NCBI RefSeq assembly: GCF_026072635.1
Contig: NZ_AP023081.1
Span: forward strand, 838,501 to 902,500
DNA length: 64,000 nucleotides
Direction: 5' to 3'
DNA from: Pseudomonas solani
GTDB lineage: Bacteria; Pseudomonadota; Gammaproteobacteria; Pseudomonadales; Pseudomonadaceae
Positions 58,254 through 64,000 of the stretch are shown here, piece by piece; positions within the stretch are counted from its first letter, which is position 1, and the number at the start of each line of letters is the position of its first letter. Below the pieces are notes generated by a model. The model was not told where the DNA came from and ran no database searches. It saw only the letters and a program-made list of their open reading frames with translations. A program made the position numbers and the translations under genes.

Positions 58254-59138
58254 TTGCGGCACGCCCCATCGCTGCGCGCCCGCCTGCGCCGCGCCCTGCT
58301 CGGTTGCGCGCTGCTGGGCGCAGCCGGCGCCTGCCTGGCCGAGCCCGCCCCGTTGATCACCTGGACGGTGCGCGACATGGCGCCGTTCAACATCATGGAG
58401 GGCCCGCTCAAGGGCCAGGGCATCGCCGACCGCATGCTCGGCCTGTTGCAGCAACGGCTACCGCAGTACCGCCACCTCAACAGCCGGGTCAACCGCGCCC
58501 GGGCCAACCAGATGTTCGCCCGCGACACCCTCACCTGCGACGCAGGGGTGCTGAGGACCCAGGAGCGCGAACAGCTGATGTACTTCTCCATCCCCACCCT
58601 GGGCGTGGTCACCAACGGCGTAGTGGTGCGCCAGGAGCGGGAGGCGCAGATGCGGCCCTTCCTGCACGACGGCAAGATCGACCTGGCGGCCTTTCTCGCC
58701 GACTCGCACCAGCGCCTCGGCGTGCTGGTGGAGCGCAGCTACGGGCCGGCGATCGATGCCACGCTGCATGCCGCCCCGCCCGAACGCCTGCTGGTGCACC
58801 ACGGCAACAACGCCCTGGGCAGCCTGTTGCAGATGCAGGAGCACGGCCGCATCAGCGCCCTGCTCGGCTACTGGCCCGAGGTGCGCTACCTGGCCGAGAC
58901 CGAGGGCATGGAGGTCTCCAACCTGCGCTTCTACCCGGTGCAGGGCATGCCCAGCTACCTGCTGGCCCATGTCGGCTGCTCGAAGACGCCCGAAGGCAAG
59001 AAGGCCATCGCGGCGATAAACGAGGTGATCCGCGAACTGCGCGGCGAGGAACTGATCCAGCTCTACGCCCGCTGGCTGGACGGCCCCACCCGCGAGGCCT
59101 ACCTGAAGGACGCCAAGGGCTTTTTCGAGAAGGATTGA
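58254..59138 (+). CDS. Periplasmic solute-binding-like protein (TIGR02285-like)
   Basis: About 294 residues. A signal peptide (RARLRRALLGCALLGAAGAC then LAEPAPL) leads to a binding-protein fold (LITWTVRDMAPFNIMEGPLK, GQGIADRMLGLLQQRLPQYR), a pattern I associate with the TIGR02285 group of Pseudomonas. The reading frame has no suitable ATG: TTG 58254 is taken as the start; a CTG at 58230 after AAGGAAGG is the other possibility. No transporter partners are adjacent, so it may be a sensor or orphan binder. Strand and frame are certain; the start is not. Confidence 0.75.
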   Translation: MRHAPSLRARLRRALLGCALLGAAGACLAEPAPLITWTVRDMAPFNIMEGPLKGQGIADRMLGLLQQRLPQYRHLNSRVNRARANQMFARDTLTCDAGVLRTQEREQLMYFSIPTLGVVTNGVVVRQEREAQMRPFLHDGKIDLAAFLADSHQRLGVLVERSYGPAIDATLHAAPPERLLVHHGNNALGSLLQMQEHGRISALLGYWPEVRYLAETEGMEVSNLRFYPVQGMPSYLLAHVGCSKTPEGKKAIAAINEVIRELRGEELIQLYARWLDGPTREAYLKDAKGFFEKD

Positions 59139-59492
59139 GTCCCAAAACTATGCTGCCGGAGGGTTTTGAGCCCAGCTGAGTGCCGAGCCTTGCTGATGCG
59201 TTGCTATAGATTCGACGCGCTCCCCTCAAGCACGGCGCTTTCCGGGGTTCTTCAGGATTTCTGCAACTCCGCGCGATGGGTTTCGCTTCGCTCTACACCA
59301 TCCTACGAAAGCCGCTGCGACGCAGCGCGCACCGCGAGTGATGCGCACATCGATCGACAAACGCGACCTGACGCACATCTACCCCTGCGACAGGTTGTCC
59401 AGTTGCAGGCTTGTTTGTCTCAGCTCAAAGAACGTTTCTACCCACGCGGTATCTCTGTAGCCACGACGAATCGTCCTTTACGGAGATGCACC
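59139..59492. other. Intergenic region before nirK
   Basis: 354 bp. It contains a GATGGGTTTCGCTTCGCTCT-type hairpin repeat (about 59276-59305) and a candidate ANR/DNR box (59415-59428). GGAGGGTTTTGAGCCC near 59157 looks like a tRNA T-loop remnant but no tRNA fold could be drawn. No gene is supported. Confidence 0.55.
59415..59428 (+). promoter_or_regulatory. Candidate ANR/DNR box upstream of nirK
   Basis: TTGTC-TCAG-CTCAA matches the TTGAT-N4-ATCAA consensus at 7 of 10 defined bases. A possible -10 (TATCTC at 59450) starts about 29 bp past the centre, the same layout as at the two better boxes at 61508 and 62302. The position fits activation about 41 bp before a transcription start. Confidence 0.5.
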
Positions 59493-60641
59493 ATGCACGA
59501 TCAGGAAGAGCTGTCCCTTTCCCGCCGTACCCTGCTGGCAGGCGCGGTGGTGCTCGGCGTCACCGGCTCGGTACTTGGCAGCGCCAAAGCGATGGCCGGC
59601 GAGCCGGCACCGAAGAACATGGGCAAGGCGCCCGACCTGTCCAAGCTGGAGCGGGTCAAGGTCGAGCTGGTGGCGCCGCCCTTCGTCCATGCCCATGAGG
59701 CGCGCGCCAGCGGCAAGCCGAAGGTGGTGGCGTTCACCCTGACCATCGAAGAGAAGACCCTGGTGCTCGATGACGAGGGCACCGAGATCCACGCCATGAC
59801 CTTCAACGGTTCGGTGCCCGGACCGCTGATGGTGGTGCACCAGGACGACTACGTGGAACTCACCCTGGTCAACCCGGCCAGCAACAGCATGGCCCACAAC
59901 ATCGACTTCCATGCCGCCACCGGCGCCCTGGGCGGCGGTGCGCTGACCATCGTCAGCCCCGGCGAGCAGGTGAAGCTGCGCTTCAAGGCGACCCGCGCCG
60001 GGGTCTTCGTGTACCACTGCGCGCCGGGCGGGGCGATGATCCCCTGGCACGTGGTCTCGGGCATGAACGGCGCGATCATGGTGCTCCCGCGTGACGGCCT
60101 GAAGGACCGCGCCGGCAAGGCGCTGAAGTACGACAAGGTGTTCTACGTCGGCGAGCAGGACTTCTACGTCCCCCGTGACAAGGACGGCAAGTTCAAGCGC
60201 TACGCCAGCCCGATGGAAAGCTTCGTCGACATGCAGGCGGTGATGAAGGGGCTGATCCCCAGCCACATCGTGTTCAACGGCAAGGTCGGCGCACTGACCG
60301 GCAAGAACGCGCTCAAGGCCAAGGTCGGCGAGACGGTGCTGATCGTCCACTCCCAGGCCAACCGCGACACCCGCCCGCACCTGATCGGTGGCCACGGCGA
60401 CCACGTCTGGGCCAGCGGCAAGTTCAACAACCCGCCGGAGGAAGACCTGGAAACCTGGTTCATCCCGGGCGGCGCGGCCGGGGCGGCGCTCTACACCTTC
60501 CGCCAGCCGGGCCTGTACGCCTACCTCAACCACAACCTGATCGAGGGTGTGCTGCTGGGTGCCACCGCGCACTTCCAGGTGGAGGGTGAGTGGAACGCCG
60601 ACCTGATGAGCCAGATCGAGCCGCCGTCGCCGATCAAGTAA
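59493..60641 (+). CDS. nirK: Copper-containing nitrite reductase
   Basis: 382 residues from ATG 59493, GGAG 8 bases upstream. Reduces nitrite to nitric oxide in the periplasm during denitrification. A Tat signal (LSRRTLLAGAVVLGVTGSVL) is present. Copper ligands are intact: type 1 His135, Cys176, His186, Met191; type 2 His140, His175 and His346 (in LNHNLIEG), plus active-site Asp138 and His296 by alignment to the known Alcaligenes enzymes. Two cupredoxin domains. nirV follows. Confidence 0.97.
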   Translation: MHDQEELSLSRRTLLAGAVVLGVTGSVLGSAKAMAGEPAPKNMGKAPDLSKLERVKVELVAPPFVHAHEARASGKPKVVAFTLTIEEKTLVLDDEGTEIHAMTFNGSVPGPLMVVHQDDYVELTLVNPASNSMAHNIDFHAATGALGGGALTIVSPGEQVKLRFKATRAGVFVYHCAPGGAMIPWHVVSGMNGAIMVLPRDGLKDRAGKALKYDKVFYVGEQDFYVPRDKDGKFKRYASPMESFVDMQAVMKGLIPSHIVFNGKVGALTGKNALKAKVGETVLIVHSQANRDTRPHLIGGHGDHVWASGKFNNPPEEDLETWFIPGGAAGAALYTFRQPGLYAYLNHNLIEGVLLGATAHFQVEGEWNADLMSQIEPPSPIK

Positions 60642-60647
60642 GCCGCC

Positions 60648-60669
60648 GGCCGGTCCGGGAGGGCCGGCC
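60648..60669 (+). other. Intercistronic hairpin between nirK and nirV
   Basis: GGCCGGTCC-GGGA-GGGCCGGCC: a 9-bp stem with one G-U wobble and a GNRA-type GGGA loop, 7 bases past the nirK stop. No T tract. Could set a higher nirK than nirV level. Confidence 0.6.
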
Positions 60670-60698
60670 ATCCCCCTTGGCCAACGGACGCCACCGCC

Positions 60699-61511
60699 AT
60701 GCACAAGGCCACCCTGATCAGCCTGCCCGTCGCGTTCGCGCTCGGTGCAGCCGTGCTGCTCCTCACCCCCCGCCACGAGCCCGAACTGGCACCGGAAACG
60801 GTGGCCCTGACGGCCCGTGCCTTCACCTTCCGCCCCGCTGGCGACTACTGGCAGGATGCACGCGCCATCGACGCGCCTGCCCGACGCGAGCAGGTGCAAC
60901 CCAGCTTCGAGGTGATGAAGTACCAGGTCAGCCAGGGCGAATACGCCCGCTGCGTGGCCGACGGCGACTGCCTGCCGCTGAGCGAAGGCGACACGCCCCG
61001 CGACGACCTGCCCCTCACCGGCGTGAGCCTGCTGGACGCGCAGCTCTATGCCGATTGGCTGACCCGCCGCACCGGGCAGCGCTGGCGCCTGCCCAGCGAT
61101 GTCGAATGGGCTTTCTTCGCCGGTTCACGCTGGGCCGACGACGCCCTGCTCATCGACGACGATGGCAGCAACCCGGCACGGCGCTGGCTGGCGCGCTACA
61201 GCTTCGAGGCCGAGACGCGCACCGCCGAATCGGCCCAGGCGCAGGTGCGCGGCAGCCACGGGCTCAACGAATTCGGCATTGCCGACCTCGCCGGCAACGT
61301 CTGGGAGTGGACCGACAGCTGCCACCAGCGGGTCAAGCTGGACGACCAGGGCGAGCAGCTCAGCCGCATCGACGCCTGCTCGATCCGCATCGCCGAAGGC
61401 CGCCACCGCGCCGCCATCAACGACTTCGTGCGGGACGCGCGCGGCGGTGGCTGCGCCGTCGGGCAGCCACCGGACAACCTGGGTTTCCGCCTGGTCAGGG
61501 ACATCCCTTGA
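60699..61511 (+). CDS. nirV: NirV, SUMF1/formylglycine-generating-enzyme-like protein
   Basis: 270 residues with an N-terminal signal or membrane anchor (LISLPVAFALGAAVLLLTP). The SUMF1-like fold is recognisable: FEVMKYQVSQGEYARCVADG, LTGVSLLDAQLYADWLTRRT, WRLPSDVEWAFFAGSRW, GNVWEWTDSC and NLGFRLVRD. NirV commonly follows nirK in denitrifiers; its exact role in nitrite reductase function is not settled. Probably co-transcribed with nirK. Its stop codon lies inside a candidate ANR/DNR box for the next gene. Confidence 0.9.
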   Translation: MHKATLISLPVAFALGAAVLLLTPRHEPELAPETVALTARAFTFRPAGDYWQDARAIDAPARREQVQPSFEVMKYQVSQGEYARCVADGDCLPLSEGDTPRDDLPLTGVSLLDAQLYADWLTRRTGQRWRLPSDVEWAFFAGSRWADDALLIDDDGSNPARRWLARYSFEAETRTAESAQAQVRGSHGLNEFGIADLAGNVWEWTDSCHQRVKLDDQGEQLSRIDACSIRIAEGRHRAAINDFVRDARGGGCAVGQPPDNLGFRLVRDIP

Positions 61512-61521
61512 TCCCCCTCAA
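61508..61521 (+). promoter_or_regulatory. ANR/DNR box before the Crp/Fnr regulator gene
   Basis: TTGAT-CCCC-CTCAA: 9 of 10 consensus bases. It overlaps the nirV stop codon. A TTATGC/TATGCT -10-like sequence at 61544-61550 is about 30 bp past the centre, giving a predicted transcription start near 61556 with the box at about -41.5. Confidence 0.7.
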
Positions 61522-61576
61522 GTTCTGCCGCCTGCCCTAGGGGTTATGCTGCGGCGGAACCTTGGGAATCATTGCC

Positions 61577-62305
61577 GTGACTGCCGATCTCGCCCTCAAC
61601 CGCGCCTGGCTCGCCAGCCTGCCGCCCTTCGCCAACAGCCGCCGCGAAGAGCAGGACGACATCCTCAGCCAGGCCGCCATCCTGCGTCTGCACAACGGCG
61701 ACACCGTGTTCGAACAGGGAGCGCCGGCGGAAGCGTTCTACCTGCTGGTGCATGGCCGCCTCAAGGCCAGCCAGATCACCGGCGATGGCCAGCGCGTGCT
61801 GGTGCGGGTGGTCAACCCGGGCGACCTGTTCGGCTTCGTCCGCGCACTGGGCCGTGGCGACTACCCGGCCACCGCCTGCGCCACCCAGGACAGCCTCGCC
61901 CTGGCCTGGCCGACCCGCCAGTGGGAACCGCTGCTGGCCCGGCACCCCGGCTTCGCCCTGAACACCGTGCAGGCCATCGGCGTGCGCCTGCAGGAAGCCC
62001 ATGTGCGCTTCTGCGAGCTGGCCACCGAGGAGGTGGAACGCCGCGTCGCCCATACCGTGCTGCGCCTGGTGCAGCAATCCGGGCGCCCGGAGGCGGACGG
62101 CATCCGCATCGATTTCCCGGTCAGCCGCCAGGACATCGCCGAGATGACCGGCACCACGCTGCACACCGTCTCGCGCATCCTCAGCGCCTGGGAGGATCGC
62201 GGCCTGGTGCGGGGCGGCCGGCAGAAGCTGCTGGTGTGCAACCCGCAGCGGCTGATGCAGATCGCCGGTGGCGACGAGCGGGAGCCCGCCCACGAGGACG
62301 CTTGA
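61577..62305 (+). CDS. Crp/Fnr-family transcriptional regulator
   Basis: 242 residues from GTG 61577 (an in-frame TTG at 61562 is also possible; GGGAA sits between). An N-terminal cyclic-nucleotide-like sensor domain (NGDTVFEQGAPAEAFYLLVH) and C-terminal HTH (SRQDIAEMTGTTLHTVSRIL) are complete. There is no N-terminal Cys cluster, so it is not an Fe-S FNR-type oxygen sensor; it may sense NO or another signal, as DNR/NarR-type members do. Predicted to be controlled through the upstream ANR/DNR box. Confidence 0.9.
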   Translation: MTADLALNRAWLASLPPFANSRREEQDDILSQAAILRLHNGDTVFEQGAPAEAFYLLVHGRLKASQITGDGQRVLVRVVNPGDLFGFVRALGRGDYPATACATQDSLALAWPTRQWEPLLARHPGFALNTVQAIGVRLQEAHVRFCELATEEVERRVAHTVLRLVQQSGRPEADGIRIDFPVSRQDIAEMTGTTLHTVSRILSAWEDRGLVRGGRQKLLVCNPQRLMQIAGGDEREPAHEDA

Positions 62306-62315
62306 CTGCAATCAA
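62302..62315 (+). promoter_or_regulatory. ANR/DNR box before the RIC gene
   Basis: TTGAC-TGCA-ATCAA: 9 of 10 consensus bases. It overlaps the stop codon of the Crp/Fnr gene. TAGACT at 62338-62343 could be the -10, placing a transcription start near 62350 and the box at about -41.5. Confidence 0.72.
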
Positions 62316-62398
62316 GGCGCCCGGCGCGGGCCGTCCCTAGACTGCCGCCATCACCACGACGCCTGCCCCGCCGTGCCCCACTCCACCGGAGGCCCGCC

Positions 62399-63070
62399 AT
62401 GCACGACAACCTCACCGAACGCACCCTGAGCGAGCTGAGCTTCAGCCTGCCCGGCAGCACCGCGCTGTTCCACGACTACAAGCTCGACTTCTGCTGCGCC
62501 GGCCAGCGCAGCCTGGGCGACGCGGCCCGCGAGCGGGGCCTCGACGCCCAGCGCATCGCCGAGCAGCTGCAGGCGCTGCCGCCCGGCAGCCCCCAGGTCG
62601 ACTGGCGCCTGACCAGCAACGCCGAGCTGATCGACCACATCCTCGAGCGCTACCACGCCGTCCACCGCGAGCAGTTCCCGGCACTGATCCCCCTGGCCGA
62701 CCGCGTCGAGAAGACCCACGCCGACCACCCGCAATGCCCAGCCGGGCTCACCACGCACCTGAGAACGATGCAGGAGGAGCTGGAATGGCACATGTGCAAG
62801 GAGGAAAGCGTGCTGTTCCCCTGGTTGCGCCAGGGCATACCGCTGGCCCATGTGCAGGGGCCGATCGGGGTGATGCGCCATGAGCACGACGAGCATGCGC
62901 AGTCCCTGGCGGTGCTGGCCGAGCTGACCGACGACCTCACCCCGCCGGCCGACGCCTGCAACAGCTGGCGCCGCCTCTACAGCGGGCTGGAGACGCTGCG
63001 CCGCGACCTGATGCAGCACATCAACCTGGAAAACAACCTGCTGTTCCTCGGCGCCAACCGCCCGGCCTGA
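62399..63070 (+). CDS. dnrN: RIC-type iron-sulfur cluster repair di-iron protein (YtfE/ScdA/DnrN)
   Basis: 223 residues. Repairs Fe-S clusters damaged by NO. The N-terminal ScdA_N domain has FHDYKLDFCCAGQRSL, and the hemerythrin-like domain supplies the di-iron His/Glu ligands (NAELIDHILERYHAVHREQF, LEWHMCKEESVLFPWL, MRHEHDEHAQSL, HINLENNLLF). The position between two Fnr-family regulators and next to nirK fits NO detoxification. The gene name follows the Pseudomonas denitrification literature. Confidence 0.92.
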   Translation: MHDNLTERTLSELSFSLPGSTALFHDYKLDFCCAGQRSLGDAARERGLDAQRIAEQLQALPPGSPQVDWRLTSNAELIDHILERYHAVHREQFPALIPLADRVEKTHADHPQCPAGLTTHLRTMQEELEWHMCKEESVLFPWLRQGIPLAHVQGPIGVMRHEHDEHAQSLAVLAELTDDLTPPADACNSWRRLYSGLETLRRDLMQHINLENNLLFLGANRPA

Positions 63071-63171
63071 AGAACGCACCGGAGGTGCGACCCGTGACAG
63101 CCTGCCTCATCACCCCCTCGGGAGGCGGCGTGCATACTGGCGGGATTTCCCCTGCCCAGGAACGCCCCGCC

Positions 63172-63855
63172 ATGCACGCGCATCGCGTCCACCACCAGAT
63201 TCTGTGTGGCCACCACCTGTTCAACGTGCTCAACGAGGAACAGCTGGAGCACCTCCTGGCCAGCAGCGCGCTGCTCAACCTGGAGAAGGGCGACAAGCTG
63301 TTCCTCCAGGGCGAGCCGGCGCACGCGTTCTACTTCGTGATCTCCGGTGCGGTGAAGATCTTCCGCCTGACCCCGGAAGGCCAGGAGAAGGTGCTGGAGG
63401 TGGTCGGCAGCCGCCAGACCTTCGCCGAAGCCATGATGCTGATGGACACCCCCGACTACGTGGCCTCGGCCCAGGCGCTGGAGCCCACCCAGGTCTACCG
63501 CTTCGCCAACCGCACCTACATGGAGCTGCTGCACAGCAACCCGCAGCTGCCCTTCTCCCTGCTCGCCACCCTGTGCGTGCGCCTGCACCGGCGGATCAAC
63601 GAAATCGAGACGCTGTCGCTGAAGAACTCCACCCACCGCGTGGTGCGCTACCTGCTGACCCAGCTGAACCGCCTGGGCGATGAGGCCCATCGCTTCGAGC
63701 TGCCCATGGCCAAGCAATTGGTGGCCGGGCACTTGTCGATCCAGCCGGAAACCTTCTCCCGCGTGCTGCGCCGGTTGATCGACGAGCGCATCATCGACCT
63801 GGACGGGCGCACCGTGCAGGTGCTCGATATCCCCCGCCTGGAACAGTTCGAATAA
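63172..63855 (+). CDS. dnr: DNR, NO-responsive Crp/Fnr-type regulator of denitrification
   Basis: 227 residues from ATG 63172, the same length as P. aeruginosa DNR, with many shared segments (QGEPAHAFYF, RLTPEGQEKVLEV, FAEAMMLMDTP, TLSLKNSTHRVVRYLLT, VAGHLSIQPETFSRVLRRL). It activates nir, nor and nos promoters in response to NO through TTGAT-N4-ATCAA boxes. The haem-binding N-terminal domain lacks an FNR-type Cys cluster, as expected. Its own promoter shows no clear box in the 100 bp upstream. Confidence 0.95.
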   Translation: MHAHRVHHQILCGHHLFNVLNEEQLEHLLASSALLNLEKGDKLFLQGEPAHAFYFVISGAVKIFRLTPEGQEKVLEVVGSRQTFAEAMMLMDTPDYVASAQALEPTQVYRFANRTYMELLHSNPQLPFSLLATLCVRLHRRINEIETLSLKNSTHRVVRYLLTQLNRLGDEAHRFELPMAKQLVAGHLSIQPETFSRVLRRLIDERIIDLDGRTVQVLDIPRLEQFE

Positions 63856-63858
63856 GCC

Positions 63859-64000
63859 ATGCGCCAGTGCCTGTACTGCCAGTACGAAAGCAGCGACGAC
63901 CACGACGACGACTGCCCCCAGTGCGGCATGTCACTGCCGGTCGGCCAGGCACTGGAGCGCCAGCGCCGGCTGCAGCGCTTCCGCTGGTACTGCGTGATGC
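63859..64000 (+). CDS. dnrP: DnrP-like zinc-ribbon protein, partial
   Basis: The first 47 residues are present; the gene runs off the right edge. It begins 3 bases after the dnr stop, so it is coupled to dnr. Two CxxC pairs (CLYC and CPQC, residues 4-7 and 19-22) form a zinc ribbon. An Asp-rich loop (SSDDHDDD) separates them. DnrP is the name given to the gene after dnr in denitrifying pseudomonads; its function is unknown. Confidence 0.75.
   Translation, partial: MRQCLYCQYESSDDHDDDCPQCGMSLPVGQALERQRRLQRFRWYCVM

Noticed and set aside
59150..59180. tRNA-like remnant (GGAGGGTTTTGAGCCC) after the binding-protein gene
   Set aside because: Only a T-arm-like hairpin could be seen; no acceptor, D or anticodon arms could be paired.

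Overview
The window is a chromosomal segment from a GC-rich Pseudomonas. Identity rests on protein resemblance and gene order. Several blocks follow the order I recall from the P. aeruginosa chromosome around PA3699-PA3732: TetR regulator-lysS-prfB-wsp genes, a spermidine dehydrogenase (spdH), recJ-yaeQ and a PspA/flotillin/giant-ATPase operon. The denitrification genes at the right end include a copper nitrite reductase (nirK) rather than nirS, so this is probably not P. aeruginosa itself. Species cannot be fixed from the window.

Layout. 1-4.4 kb, all minus strand: end of a DUF1704/QEGLA gene, a lipoprotein, a TetR regulator, lysS and prfB (with its programmed +1 frameshift). 4.5-7.9 kb: a two-gene exosortase system consisting of an exosortase with an EpsI-like tail and one VIT/VWA protein ending in a PEP-CTERM signal. 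8.2-9.5 kb: an intact IS481-family element with a 5-bp target duplication, inserted in an intergenic palindrome. 9.7-18.2 kb: the complete wspABCDEF-wspR surface-sensing/c-di-GMP pathway. 18.6-19.3 kb: a YebE-like TerB-fold protein.

19.6-30.6 kb, plus strand: a probable polyamine uptake and catabolism locus (LysR regulator, aldehyde dehydrogenase, four-gene PotABCD-type ABC importer, second aldehyde dehydrogenase, SnoaL-like protein, SpdH), closed by a strong terminator. The inferred flow is import of spermidine or putrescine, oxidation by SpdH in the periplasm, and oxidation of aminoaldehydes by the two dehydrogenases. 30.8-36.4 kb: a DUF4166 pair, a chemoreceptor gene broken by a one-base slip in a G run, a secreted CSLREA beta-helix protein and a short-chain dehydrogenase. 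36.7-41 kb: recJ, yaeQ and an unknown 560-residue membrane-anchored helical-repeat protein. 41.1-41.7 kb: four tandem copies of a 140-bp palindrome-bearing unit. 41.8-45.9 kb: a membrane diguanylate cyclase and an SF1 helicase with a nuclease-like tail.

46.2-56.7 kb, minus strand: an envelope-stress type operon encoding DUF2170 (YjfI), PspA, YqiJ, YqiK flotillin, a small TerB-like protein, a 1750-residue AAA-type ATPase and a single-HKD PLD-family protein. It is preceded by two copies of a 10-mer exactly 22 bp apart. 57.0-59.1 kb: a CoA-transferase and a periplasmic binding-protein-like gene. 59.4-64.0 kb: nirK, nirV, a Crp/Fnr regulator, an RIC-type iron-sulfur repair protein, dnr and the start of dnrP. 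TTGAT-N4-ATCAA-like ANR/DNR boxes lie upstream of three of these transcription units at the same distance from a possible -10 element.

Intergenic DNA is rich in short palindromic repeats of at least four families. No rRNA, tRNA or CRISPR array was recognised.
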